A model generated the notes under the pieces. It saw only the letters and a program-made list of their open reading frames with translations. It searched no databases and was not told the origin of the DNA. Made by a program: the position numbers and the translations under genes. Positions 17,262-25,725 of a DNA stretch of 64,000 bases are shown here, piece by piece. Source of the stretch: JBCCBV01 sp039033855. GTDB taxonomy: Bacteria > Planctomycetota > Phycisphaerae > Phycisphaerales > Phycisphaeraceae. Location: NCBI GenBank assembly GCA_039033855.1, contig JBCCBV010000011.1, forward strand, positions 1 through 64,000, in the 5' to 3' direction. The first letter of the stretch is position 1, and each line of letters starts with the position of its first letter.

Positions 17262-17951
17262 CTATCCGGCGGCCCGATCGGCGTCCGGCTTCGTGGCCCG
17301 GAGCACGCCCCAGCCTGCGAGCGACTGCCGGACTTGCGCCGCGGGGTCGCCCGTCGGATCGATCTGCACCGCCTGCCAACCGCGCGAAAGGGCGGCCTGG
17401 ATATTCGGCGGGTTGTCGTCAAAAAACGCAATCCGCTCGGGGCCGACTTCGAGTTCATCCTCGACGTGGGCGTAGATTTCCGCCTCGGGTTTGCGAGCCT
17501 CGACCAGGTGGCTGGCGAATCGCCGATCCAGGCGGTGCAACGGCAAAGAGGCCGCGTGGCCGGTCGACGTCATCAGCGACCAGTGATGCGCATTGGTGTT
17601 CGACAGGCAAGCCGTACGCAGGCCCGCCAAGGCCAACTCGTCCAGCAGCGCGTCGAGCCCGGGGTAAGGCCCGACCAGCCAGGCCGTGGCGACCGCATGA
17701 ACATCCGCAGCGTCCATCTCGGCGAGCCGTCCTACGCGAAGGCAGAATTCTTGTTGATCGATGGCGTTGCGCTCGCAGGCGTCCACGACCTCGCCGACCT
17801 GCTCGGCGAACCGCGCCGGATCAAACCCGGGCCCGGGCTCGACGCCGACCCTGGCGCACGCCGCTTGCCAGCCGTCCGCCAAGCGGATCATCACGCCGCC
17901 CAGATCGAACACGACCCATTGCACCGGCAGGGGGGAGGGGGCGGACGACAC
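17262..17951 (-). CDS. HAD-superfamily hydrolase
   Basis: A 229-residue HAD phosphatase-like enzyme. Motif I is VVFDLGGVMIRL, with the first Asp as expected nucleophile; note that the usual second Asp of DxD is Gly, as in many HAD-IA epoxide-hydrolase-like members. Motif II is CLSNTNAHHW, the Lys of motif III lies in EARKPEAEIY, and motif IV is AFFDDNPPN. A helical cap sits between motifs I and II. No ATG is available in the right place; a GTG at 17951, only 2 bases from the proA stop, is the likely start, so it is probably translated with proA. Substrate unknown. Confidence 0.82.
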   Translation of the reverse strand: MSSAPSPLPVQWVVFDLGGVMIRLADGWQAACARVGVEPGPGFDPARFAEQVGEVVDACERNAIDQQEFCLRVGRLAEMDAADVHAVATAWLVGPYPGLDALLDELALAGLRTACLSNTNAHHWSLMTSTGHAASLPLHRLDRRFASHLVEARKPEAEIYAHVEDELEVGPERIAFFDDNPPNIQAALSRGWQAVQIDPTGDPAAQVRQSLAGWGVLRATKPDADRAAG

Positions 17952-17953
17952 GC

Positions 17954-19252
17954 TTAGCCGCGCACCTGGCCGTTGCCGTGGAGCACCCACTGGTAGGTGG
18001 TCAGGTCTTCGGCGCCCATCGGCCCGCGGGCGTGGAGTTTGTCGGTGCTGATGCCGATCTCGGCGCCCAGGCCGTATTCCTGGCCGTCGCTGAACCGGGT
18101 CGAGCAGTTGACCATGGCGTTGGCGGTGTCGACGGCTTGCACAAACGCGTCGGCGGCGTCGAGGCGGCTGGTGACGATGGCGTCGGTGTGCTTCGAGCCG
18201 TAGTGGTTGATGTGCTCGACGGCCTGGTGCAGGTCGTCCACCACGCGGGCCGCGACGATCATGTCCAGGTATTCGGTGGTCCAGTCGGCCTCGGCGGCCG
18301 GCTTGGCTCGGGAAGCCTCGGCGCACACCCGCGCGTCGCCGCGGACCTCGACCCCGGCGTCGATCAGCGCGTCGAGCACCCGCTTGGCCAGGCCTCGCTG
18401 GGCGGTGTCGGCGTGGAACAGAATGGTCTCGGCCGCGTTGCACACGCCCGTGCGCTGCGTCTTGGCGTTGAGGCAGATCGCGTGGGCCATGTCGTGGTCG
18501 GCGGACGCATCCACATAAACATGGCAGTTGCCGTCGTAGTGCTTGACCACAGGGATGCGGGCCTGCTCGACCACCGCCGAGATCAGGCTCTTGCCGCCAC
18601 GAGGGATGGCCATGTCGATCCGGCCGGTCTTGTTCAAAAGTTCGCCCACCGCCGAACGGTCGGTCGTGCCCACCAGTTGCACGGCATCGCCGGGCAGCCC
18701 GGCGTCAACCAGCCCGGCCCGCACGCAGTCGGCGAGCGCCCGGTTGGAGTGGGCCGCTTCCTTCCCGCCACGCAGGATGGCCGCGTTGCCCGCCTTGAGG
18801 CACAGCGCCGCGGCGTCGGCGGTGACGTTCGGACGGCTCTCAAAAATGATGAGCACCACGCCGATGGCCACCCGGCGTTTTTCGAGTCGGATGCCGTTGG
18901 GCAGGACCCGGCCGTCCATCACCCGGCCGAGCGGGTCGGGCTGACCGGCGATCTGCTCGAGCGCCAAGGCGATCGACTCGATGCGCTTCGGCGTCAGCTC
19001 CAGCCGGTCGAACATCGCCGAAGAAAGCCCGGCCGAGCGACCGGCGTCCAGGTCGAGCGCGTTGGCCTTGCGCAGCGAAGACTCGGCGTCGCGGATGCCC
19101 TGCGCGATGGACCGCAGCGCCCGGTCGCGCTGGGCGCCGGGCACGCTGGCCAAGGCTTGCTTGGCGGCCTGGGCGCGGGCGGTCAGGTCTTCGCAATACG
19201 CCGGCACGTTTGCGACGGACGCGGCGGCAGAGTCGGCGGGGGCCAAAGTCAT
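17954..19252 (-). CDS. proA: Gamma-glutamyl phosphate reductase
   Basis: A 432-residue aldehyde dehydrogenase superfamily enzyme that reduces gamma-glutamyl phosphate to the semialdehyde in proline synthesis. Family segments include GVVLIIFESRPNVTADAA, LKAGNAAILRGGKEAA, and the region around the catalytic Cys, NAKTQRTGVCNAAETILFH. HINHYGSKHTDAIVT near the end is also diagnostic. A strong Shine-Dalgarno (GAGGAG) lies about 9 nt before the ATG at 19252, which decided the start over an ATG 21 codons upstream. The glutamate kinase partner proB is not nearby. Confidence 0.95.
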   Translation of the reverse strand: MTLAPADSAAASVANVPAYCEDLTARAQAAKQALASVPGAQRDRALRSIAQGIRDAESSLRKANALDLDAGRSAGLSSAMFDRLELTPKRIESIALALEQIAGQPDPLGRVMDGRVLPNGIRLEKRRVAIGVVLIIFESRPNVTADAAALCLKAGNAAILRGGKEAAHSNRALADCVRAGLVDAGLPGDAVQLVGTTDRSAVGELLNKTGRIDMAIPRGGKSLISAVVEQARIPVVKHYDGNCHVYVDASADHDMAHAICLNAKTQRTGVCNAAETILFHADTAQRGLAKRVLDALIDAGVEVRGDARVCAEASRAKPAAEADWTTEYLDMIVAARVVDDLHQAVEHINHYGSKHTDAIVTSRLDAADAFVQAVDTANAMVNCSTRFSDGQEYGLGAEIGISTDKLHARGPMGAEDLTTYQWVLHGNGQVRG

Positions 19253-19316
19253 GGAAAGAACTCCTCGGGAACCGCCGGAGCGTACCCCGATCGGCATAAG
19301 AACCCTAGGGCACACA

Positions 19317-19356
19317 GGTCTGCGGGTCTGCGGGTCTCCGGGTAACCGGGTCTGCG
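19317..19356. repeat. Five imperfect 8-bp tandem repeats
   Basis: Five consecutive copies of GGTCTGCG or close variants (copies 1, 2 and 5 identical, copy 3 one change, copy 4 three changes) lie in the 116 bp between the end of the ybbR-like gene and the start of proA. No coding sense is apparent. The unit length is not a multiple of three, but as the array is intergenic this has no frame consequence. Confidence 0.7.
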
Positions 19357-19368
19357 GAACAGCGCGGG

Positions 19369-20442
19369 CTACCCGTCAGCGTCGGCGCTCGGCCCGGGGA
19401 CGGATGGCTCGGCCCGCTCGCGCACCACGATGTCCACGCTGCCCAACGGCTCGGCGGGCTCCACGCCCGGGGGGGCCACCAGGATTAGCAGGTGCGGCGC
19501 CGGCTGACCCGACCGCGCCGCGGCGTCGAGGTCGCTCGATGTCAGCGAGACCGTCACGTGTACGTTCTGCGCGTTGTTCGCACGCACGGCCTCGATCGCA
19601 GCGCTCGGCCCGCGCAGGCGGATCGCGTTGACCACACGCTGGTCGCTGGGCAGGGTCACTTCGTACCGATCCCAAAGCGACGGCGGGGTCATCACCTTCA
19701 CGCTCCGGGTTTCAATCCGGTATTCGCCTGCTTGCTGCTCGACGAACAGCTCGACCATCACGCTGCGTGGCGTGTACTCGGTCCATCGGCTATTGAGCAC
19801 CGGCGGGGGAACGATGGGCGCCACCGTGCGGATGGGCGCGCCGTCCGACGACAACGACGAAGGGTCGATCTGCACCACGCTGCGGTCGACCCGAACGCCG
19901 ATGCGCAGCCCCGCCGCGTTTGCCGCCAGCCGGGCCGGGAGCGTCACCTGAACCTCGCTGGGCTCGGCCTGGGGCACACGCGCCAACGACACAGGCAGAT
20001 TGGACACCTGCACGTCCACCGGCAGGGTCAGCGTCACCAACGGATCGACGCGCACCGTCGCCGACTCGGGACGCACCTCATCGATGTTGATGCCCAGCGA
20101 AGCAAACTCGACTTCGGTCAACCTGCGGGCGTAATCGACCAACTCTTCGCCAGTGTCCGACGCCACCCGGCCGACGGGGATTTCGATCGGCCCCTGGCTG
20201 AGCCTTTCGCGCAGGTCGGCGAGCTGGGCCTTGCTGGCGCGGAAGGTGACCTCGACCGAAACCTCGGCCGGGTCGATGCCCAGCAGTTGGCCCTCGGGCC
20301 CGACGAAGGCCACCTGGATCGGCTGGTCGGTGTAGGTCTCGACGCTGGCGGACTCGGCGTACGCCCAGATCAGCAGGGCGATGATCGTGGTCACCGTGAC
20401 GGTTTGCGCGGCGTCGCTCCATCGGCGGAGGGCTTGGATCAT
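19369..20442 (-). CDS. ybbR: YbbR-domain protein, probable regulator of diadenylate cyclase
   Basis: A 357-residue protein with one N-terminal membrane helix (about residues 14-32, QTVTVTTIIALLIWAYAE) followed by an extracytoplasmic part made of YbbR-like beta repeats; the TYTDQPIQVAFVGPEGQ and VEVTFRASKAQLADLRE segments illustrate the first repeat. In Firmicutes the CdaR/YbbR protein binds the membrane cyclase CdaA and modulates c-di-AMP synthesis. Here the gene start overlaps the cdaA stop by 4 bp (ATGA), so translation is probably coupled and the same partnership is likely. Confidence 0.85.
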   Translation of the reverse strand: MIQALRRWSDAAQTVTVTTIIALLIWAYAESASVETYTDQPIQVAFVGPEGQLLGIDPAEVSVEVTFRASKAQLADLRERLSQGPIEIPVGRVASDTGEELVDYARRLTEVEFASLGINIDEVRPESATVRVDPLVTLTLPVDVQVSNLPVSLARVPQAEPSEVQVTLPARLAANAAGLRIGVRVDRSVVQIDPSSLSSDGAPIRTVAPIVPPPVLNSRWTEYTPRSVMVELFVEQQAGEYRIETRSVKVMTPPSLWDRYEVTLPSDQRVVNAIRLRGPSAAIEAVRANNAQNVHVTVSLTSSDLDAAARSGQPAPHLLILVAPPGVEPAEPLGSVDIVVRERAEPSVPGPSADADG

Positions 20443-21377
20443 GCGCCCTTGCTCCCGCCGGTTTCGAGCTCGCGCGGCACTTGCGAACCCCCCGCGGCCG
20501 TATCTTCGCTGACCATCGAGTCGATCATCCCCACGCTGGACGCGTCCGGGCCCGACGGGGAGAACCGCCCGATGCCCCGCACCAGCACGCGCTGAAGCTG
20601 CCCGGCGTCGAGCCCACGGGTCAGCTCGCCCTTTTCCGCCACGCTGATCGTCCCGGTTTCTTCGCTGACCACCAGGATGAGCGCATCGGTCTCCTGGCTG
20701 AGCCCGATGGCCGCCCGGTGACGCGAGCCCAGCTCCTGCGGCATCTCCGCGCTGTCGGCCAGCGGGAACTGCACGCCCGCAGCAATCAGGCGGTCTTCGC
20801 GCACCACCACGCCCATGTCGTGCAACGGGGTGTTGGGGTGAAAGATCGTCTTGAGCAACTGCTGGCTGACCACCGCGTCGAGCCGTACGCCCGACTCGAT
20901 GAGCCCGCCGAGTCCGGTCTGACGCTCGAGCGCCACCAGCATGCCGATCTTGAACCGCGAGAGCTGCTCGGTGGCGGCGACGATTTCTTCAATGACGTGC
21001 TGCTTGCGCAGGCCGGTCTGGCGCCAAAGCCGGGTTTCGCCCAGCCGCACGAGCGCCCGCCGAAGCTCCGGCTGGAACACGATGATCAGCACCAGCGACA
21101 TGATCTGGATGAAGTTGCCGTAAAGGAAGTTCAGCCGTTCGAGCGTGTCTTCGCCCGCCAGCACCCGGAACGACAGCGTGCCCACCACCAGGATCAGGGC
21201 CACGGCCTTCACCACACGCTCGCCGCGCGTGCCCCGCAGGAACCGCAGCACGGCGAACACCACCAGCCAGATCACGATCAACTCGACCGCGAGCTCCCAC
21301 GTGGGGATGACCTGCACCCGATCCCACAACTGATCCAGGCGGCGACCGAACTGTTCGAATTGGGTCGACAGGCTCAT
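20439..21377 (-). CDS. cdaA: Diadenylate cyclase, CdaA type
   Basis: A 312-residue protein with three N-terminal membrane helices (about residues 25-90) followed by a DisA_N-type cyclase domain, expected to condense two ATP to c-di-AMP. The RHR motif is intact (ELGSRHRAAIGLS), as are FKIGMLVALERQTGL and VVSEETGTISVA. The motif that is normally DGA reads DMG here (TPLHDMGVVV): the Asp is kept but Gly and Ala are changed. The C-terminal 45 residues are a low-complexity tail. ATG at 21377 was chosen because the upstream codons are non-homologous. It is followed by ybbR in an overlapping pair. Confidence 0.9.
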   Translation of the reverse strand: MSLSTQFEQFGRRLDQLWDRVQVIPTWELAVELIVIWLVVFAVLRFLRGTRGERVVKAVALILVVGTLSFRVLAGEDTLERLNFLYGNFIQIMSLVLIIVFQPELRRALVRLGETRLWRQTGLRKQHVIEEIVAATEQLSRFKIGMLVALERQTGLGGLIESGVRLDAVVSQQLLKTIFHPNTPLHDMGVVVREDRLIAAGVQFPLADSAEMPQELGSRHRAAIGLSQETDALILVVSEETGTISVAEKGELTRGLDAGQLQRVLVRGIGRFSPSGPDASSVGMIDSMVSEDTAAGGSQVPRELETGGSKGA

Positions 21378-21529
21378 GGCGATCCGGGGCCTCGTGACGT
21401 GAGGCGAACCCAGCAGTCTATCGACCACCGCGCGGCCCCGGGTCCATTGCTCGGCCGACCGGCCGCCCCGGCCGTCGCTGATTCTCGGGCCAACCGGTAC
21501 CCTGTCGGCCCGCCTACCGGAACCCGACC

Positions 21530-22456
21530 GTGGAGCCCCTGCACCGATTGCGACGCAACCTGGCGACCTGTTTCTTCGGGAACCAGGGCGCGATCGATCG
21601 GGCCGTCACCTGCCTGCTGGCCCGCGGCCACCTGCTGATCGAAGACGTTCCGGGCGTCGGTAAAACGACGCTGGCCACCGCGATCGCCAAGTCGATCGAC
21701 GCCGTGCTGTCGCGCATCCAGCTCACCCCGGACCTGATGCCGTCGGACGTGGTCGGCGTGAGCGTGTGGGACCCGCGCGAATCGCGCTTCGTTTTCAAGC
21801 CCGGGCCCATCTTCGCCAACATCGTCCTGGCCGACGAGATCAACCGCGCCACCCCGCGCACCCAGTCGGCGCTGCTCGAAGCCATGAGCGAATCGCAGGT
21901 CACCGTCGACGGCGCCACGCACCGCATGCGCAGCCCGTTCCTGGTGGTCGCGACCCAAAACCCCGTCGAGTTCGAGGGCACCTACCTGCTGCCCGAAGCC
22001 CAGCTCGACCGCTTCCTGATGCGCCTGTCGCTGGGGTATCCGTCGCCGGAAGACGAAGCCCGCGTGCTGCTCGACGACCCCAGGCGATCAAGCCTGGCCG
22101 AGCTGTCCCCGGTGATGACCTGCGACGAGCTCGAATCGCTTCAGCGCAGGGTCGACGCCGTGAAGGTCGACCCGGTGCTGGCCGACTACGCCGTGTCGTT
22201 GGCTCGGGCCACCCGCCGCAGCGAACGCCTGCACCTGGGCGTGTCGCCGCGCGGCACGCAGGCGCTGCTCCAGGCCGCGCGGGCCACGGCCGTGCTCGCC
22301 GACCGCGACTACTGCGTGCCCGAAGACTTCGTCTCGAACGTGCTCACGGTCTTCGCCCACCGCTGCGTCCCCCGCGAGCAATACCACGCCGACGCCGCCG
22401 ACTCGGTCCGCCAAACGCTCAAACAGATCCTCGAGTCGGTGCCCAGCCCGGTCTGA
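21530..22456 (+). CDS. MoxR-family AAA+ ATPase
   Basis: A 308-residue AAA+ protein. Walker A is EDVPGVGKTT, Walker B is LADEINRA, sensor 1 lies in VVATQNPVEFEGTYLLPEAQLDRF split over two strands, and the C-terminal lid contains LGVSPRGTQALLQAARA. MoxR ATPases act as chaperones for metal or cofactor insertion and complex assembly, usually with a von Willebrand factor or DUF58 partner. No such partner is adjacent here; the next gene downstream is an ABC ATPase. The start is a GTG at 21530, in the spacer shared with divergent cdaA. Confidence 0.92.
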   Translation: MEPLHRLRRNLATCFFGNQGAIDRAVTCLLARGHLLIEDVPGVGKTTLATAIAKSIDAVLSRIQLTPDLMPSDVVGVSVWDPRESRFVFKPGPIFANIVLADEINRATPRTQSALLEAMSESQVTVDGATHRMRSPFLVVATQNPVEFEGTYLLPEAQLDRFLMRLSLGYPSPEDEARVLLDDPRRSSLAELSPVMTCDELESLQRRVDAVKVDPVLADYAVSLARATRRSERLHLGVSPRGTQALLQAARATAVLADRDYCVPEDFVSNVLTVFAHRCVPREQYHADAADSVRQTLKQILESVPSPV

Positions 22457-22496
22457 CCGCCGGCCACGGCATCTCCAGACCTAGGATGGCACCACG

Positions 22497-23270
22497 ATGC
22501 AAGCCTCACCGACATCGCCCGGTGCCGCCGAGACCCAAGCCCCTTCCGCAACGGACCCAAGCGCTGCCCCGGGCGCGGCTGTGGACGCCGTGGCCGAGCT
22601 CATCGGCGTTACGAAGGTCTACCGCAAGTCGGCCGCGGCACCGCCTGTGTTGGCCCTGCGCGGCGTAGACCTGAAAATCCGCCGAGGCGAGCACCTGGCC
22701 ATCATGGGCGCGTCGGGGTCGGGCAAGTCGACGCTGATGAACATCCTCGGCTGCCTGGATCGCCCGACCGACGGCCGGTACCGGATCGACGGCGCCGAGG
22801 CCTCCGAAATGACCGACCGCGACCTCTCCCAAGTCCGCGGGCAACGGCTGGGCTTCGTCTTTCAGGCGTTCAACCTGATCCCGCAGCTGACGGTTTTGGA
22901 GAACGCCGCGACGCCGCTTTTCTATCAGGGCGTGCCCGCCGGCGAACGCGTCAAACGCTCGGCCAGAGCGCTCGAACGCGTCGGCCTGGGCGACCGCATG
23001 CAGCACCGGCCCGCGGAGCTGTCCGGCGGCCAGCAGCAGCGCGCCGCCATCGCTCGGGCGCTCGTCAACGAGCCTGCGCTAATCCTCGCCGACGAGCCCA
23101 CCGGCGCGCTCGACACGTCCACCAGCGACACCATCCTCGAGCTGTTCGACGAGCTGCACGCCGGGGGCGTCACCCTGGCGGTCATCACCCACGACTCCGC
23201 CGTCGCCGAACGCGCCGAGCGCACCATCGTGATGCGCGACGGGCTGATCGACCAGCAGGTCTATCGTTAG
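22497..23270 (+). CDS. ABC transporter ATPase, MacB/LolD type
   Basis: A 257-residue nucleotide-binding subunit. Walker A is GASGSGKST, the Q loop is VFQAFNLIP, the signature is LSGGQQQRAAIARAL, Walker B with catalytic Glu is LILADEPTGALD, and the H loop His lies in AVITHDSAVAE. The ATLAV of the family and the LALRGVDL start point to the MacB/LolD/FtsE-like group used with FtsX-like permeases. Unusually no permease gene is next to it. The first 30 residues are Ala/Pro/Ser-rich and unlike the family, so the true start may be further in, although the ATG at 22497 directly follows the moxR stop by 40 bp. Confidence 0.9.
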   Translation: MQASPTSPGAAETQAPSATDPSAAPGAAVDAVAELIGVTKVYRKSAAAPPVLALRGVDLKIRRGEHLAIMGASGSGKSTLMNILGCLDRPTDGRYRIDGAEASEMTDRDLSQVRGQRLGFVFQAFNLIPQLTVLENAATPLFYQGVPAGERVKRSARALERVGLGDRMQHRPAELSGGQQQRAAIARALVNEPALILADEPTGALDTSTSDTILELFDELHAGGVTLAVITHDSAVAERAERTIVMRDGLIDQQVYR

Positions 23271-23323
23271 GGCGATCTGTCGCTGAGGTGCTTAGCCAAC
23301 AAGGCTTGCCGCATCGGGCAGGC

Positions 23324-23515
23324 TTAGCGCGTGGCTTCCAGCTCCTCAAACTCGCCGCGCTCCGACGCCTCCGCCACGTACCGGGTGAATTCGTTGTGGT
23401 GGTAACTGATGAACACGAACGCGTGGTGCAGCGCCTGATACTCGATGTCGGTCGGGTCGGGGTCGAGGTCTTTGCGCAAGCGGTCGAGCTCGGCGAGCAG
23501 GGGTTCAGGTTTCAT
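23324..23515 (-). CDS. Small acidic protein of unknown function
   Basis: A 63-residue protein starting MKPEPLLAELDRLR and ending in a Glu-rich helix (EASERGEFEELEATR). It is charged and lacks membrane segments; a central segment has two adjacent His (FISYHHNEFTRYVAE). The start at 23515 is supported by an AAGGAG Shine-Dalgarno about 8 nt upstream, which argues that this short frame is a real gene. I do not recognise the family. It lies between the convergent ABC ATPase gene and the larger membrane protein gene on the same strand. Confidence 0.6.
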   Translation of the reverse strand: MKPEPLLAELDRLRKDLDPDPTDIEYQALHHAFVFISYHHNEFTRYVAEASERGEFEELEATR

Positions 23516-23635
23516 CGCGGGTCTCCTTGGCGTGGTGGCCGTTTGCGTGGGGTAGAGCGCAAAGCAGAGCATAGGCCTCGCCGACACACGGGCGGACGCC
23601 CCGCGCACACACTGTGGAACCGCGACGCCGCCGTA

Positions 23636-24595
23636 TTACGCCGCCATCGACTTGGGCTTGCCGCCCGCTCCGCCGATCGACCCGGCCACACCGGACTTCG
23701 GCTTGCGCAACGCTAGACGCTCTTGCACCACCAGCCCGATGATCGCCGGCACGCCGACCAGGATCGGGAGCACCAGGCTGCTGCCGCCCAGCGACGAAAG
23801 GAACTCGCCGCCATTGATCCGGATCATGATCGCGAGCACGCCCAGCACCGCCAAAGTCGCCCCGGCCACGCTGGTGAACATCGCCACCGAAAAGCGAAAC
23901 AGCAAGAAAGCCAACAGGCCGAAGCCCACCAGGCCGACCAATGCGCCGATCCAGTGGTCGCCCGCCGCGGCGGGGGCGTAGCCGCGCACCACCTCGATGG
24001 CCGCCGCGATCGACGACCAGGCGTTGGCGCCCAGGAACGCCCCGCAGAGCCCGCCCAATACCGCCACCGCATACTTGAGCAGGGGAAAGGCGATCACCGC
24101 CAGCATCGACCCCACGCACGCCGCGACCAGCATCGGCGGGGCCGCGATCGTCGCGCCCACCCAATAACCCAACGTGGCGCCGCCGGCCAGCATCAGGCCC
24201 ACCGTGGCCGCCTGGTAATACTTCGCGCCGAACACCAAACCCAGCACGCCGACGATGACCATCGCCACCGCCCACTCGGGCGCGATGCGCGACAAGTCCG
24301 CCGCCAGCGCGTCCGGCCGGGCCAGCGCATCGCCGCGCGAGAACACCGCCGCCGTGGCCTGGAACACCTCGCTGAGTTCTTCGATCAGCCCCGGGTCGTC
24401 GACGGAGGCCGCGTCGGTGGACGTCGTAGATTCTGCCGTGGCGCCTTGCGTCGTCGTGGCAGAAGCCTGCGGCGCGGCGTCTTGGCTCGACGCGACGCGC
24501 TCAACGGTCGGCGGGGCGGGCGGCGCATTCGAAGGCGTAAGCGGCGCCGGGCGGGCCTGGCCAAGGGTCAACAGCAGGATGGCGAAGAAGGTCAT
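23636..24595 (-). CDS. Multi-pass membrane protein with TMEM198-like helices, first of a pair
   Basis: A 319-residue protein with an N-terminal signal-like helix, a Ser/Thr/Ala-rich extracytoplasmic linker of about 75 residues, then seven or so closely spaced hydrophobic helices rich in Gly and Ala (for example WAVAMVIVGVLGLVFGAKYY and LLKYAVAVLGGLCGAFLGAN). Helix pairs with the pattern GLVFGAKYYQAATVGLMLAGGA resemble the DUF4203/TMEM198 group. The C terminus is a short Gly/Lys tail. The gene follows another membrane protein gene of similar design, 52 bp upstream in the same direction; the two are probably a unit. Function unknown. Confidence 0.65.
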   Translation of the reverse strand: MTFFAILLLTLGQARPAPLTPSNAPPAPPTVERVASSQDAAPQASATTTQGATAESTTSTDAASVDDPGLIEELSEVFQATAAVFSRGDALARPDALAADLSRIAPEWAVAMVIVGVLGLVFGAKYYQAATVGLMLAGGATLGYWVGATIAAPPMLVAACVGSMLAVIAFPLLKYAVAVLGGLCGAFLGANAWSSIAAAIEVVRGYAPAAAGDHWIGALVGLVGFGLLAFLLFRFSVAMFTSVAGATLAVLGVLAIMIRINGGEFLSSLGGSSLVLPILVGVPAIIGLVVQERLALRKPKSGVAGSIGGAGGKPKSMAA

Positions 24596-24647
24596 CGGCG
24601 GCTCCCAATCGAGCGGGACCACCGCGCAGCATCACGGGCGCGACCCG

Positions 24648-25637
24648 CTACTTCCGATCATCGGACCGACGCCGGCGCAGCGCCCACTGAAGCAGCACGC
24701 CCAGCACCGTTATCAGACCCAGCATCACCACCGTGGCCCGGGGCGAGGTCGGCCACTGCTCGGCCACGTCGGGCCATTGACGAACCGCCGCCTCGCGTCC
24801 GGCGAAATACAGGATCGCCCCGCCCACCGCCGACGCCAGCAGGCCCGCCATCGTCTTGGGCATCGCCAGCCCGAGCAGCAAGCCCAGCACGCCCGCGACC
24901 CCCGCGCCGAGATAGACCCCCTTCTGCGTCTGCGCGCTCACGCCCCGCCACCAGTTCCAGACCGAGTCGAGGTTCCGCTGCAGCACCGTGTCCCAGACCT
25001 GTTGCGCCGCGGCCTGGGCCTGCTCGACCGCTTGCTGGCCGTCCGTGGGTAAGTTGTCTGGGAGGTTCTCGGCCAGCCCCTCGGGGATCGGCAAGTCCAC
25101 AAACCCCTGGGCCAGCGATTCACCCTGACCTTCGCCCCGGACCCCACCCCGGACCGCACCCTCTGCTTGCCCCGGTTCCGCTTCACTAGACGAAAGCGCA
25201 GGCGCTTCGACCTGCGGATCAGCTGACGACGCCTCGGTCTGCACCTTTGCGGACTGCGCGGAGGACGGGTCTGCGTCCGGCGCATTCGCCTCGGGCGGAC
25301 CTTGCCAGGCCAGCACCACCGCCGGGGCCGCCAGCGCCGCCACGATGCCCGCGGCCATCCCCACCCACAGGCGGAACAGCAGCAGCGACACGAGCAGTCC
25401 CGCCAGCGCGCCGCCCAAGGCCATGATCGTCAAGAACGTGTTCGAGTCGGCCGCCACGGTCGAGCCCACCGCCGCGCCGCCCGCCAGGCCGAGCGCCACC
25501 CCGCAAACCACCATCGCCGGCTTGATCAGCCGGGCCCCCAGCAGCCAGGTCCACAACCCCACGACCATGGCCACCAGCAGCCCCGCCCAGGGGATCCAGG
25601 GGGTGAGGTCCGACGCTTGATTCAGCCAGTTATCCAT
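24648..25637 (-). CDS. Multi-pass membrane protein with TMEM198-like helices, second of a pair
   Basis: A 329-residue protein that starts MDNWLNQASDLTPWIPW. Four Gly/Ala-rich helices (about residues 15-110, including WLLGARLIKPAMVVCGVALG) are followed by a long soluble region of about 110 residues rich in Ala, Glu, Gln and Pro, then three more helices and a basic C-terminal tail (RRRRSDDRK). The helix pattern, with a turn between LLGARLIKP and VVCGVALGLAGG, is like that of the next gene downstream, suggesting common origin with the soluble insert placed differently. The ATG at 25637 overlaps the region just before pheA on the opposite strand. Function unknown. Confidence 0.65.
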   Translation of the reverse strand: MDNWLNQASDLTPWIPWAGLLVAMVVGLWTWLLGARLIKPAMVVCGVALGLAGGAAVGSTVAADSNTFLTIMALGGALAGLLVSLLLFRLWVGMAAGIVAALAAPAVVLAWQGPPEANAPDADPSSAQSAKVQTEASSADPQVEAPALSSSEAEPGQAEGAVRGGVRGEGQGESLAQGFVDLPIPEGLAENLPDNLPTDGQQAVEQAQAAAQQVWDTVLQRNLDSVWNWWRGVSAQTQKGVYLGAGVAGVLGLLLGLAMPKTMAGLLASAVGGAILYFAGREAAVRQWPDVAEQWPTSPRATVVMLGLITVLGVLLQWALRRRRSDDRK

Positions 25638-25725
25638 GGCAAGCCCTCGACGCCTTCGCTCGGCGGCCTCTAGCTTGACGCGCACCGGCCCCGGACGCCA
25701 CCGCCGGGCCCGTACAATCTCGCCC

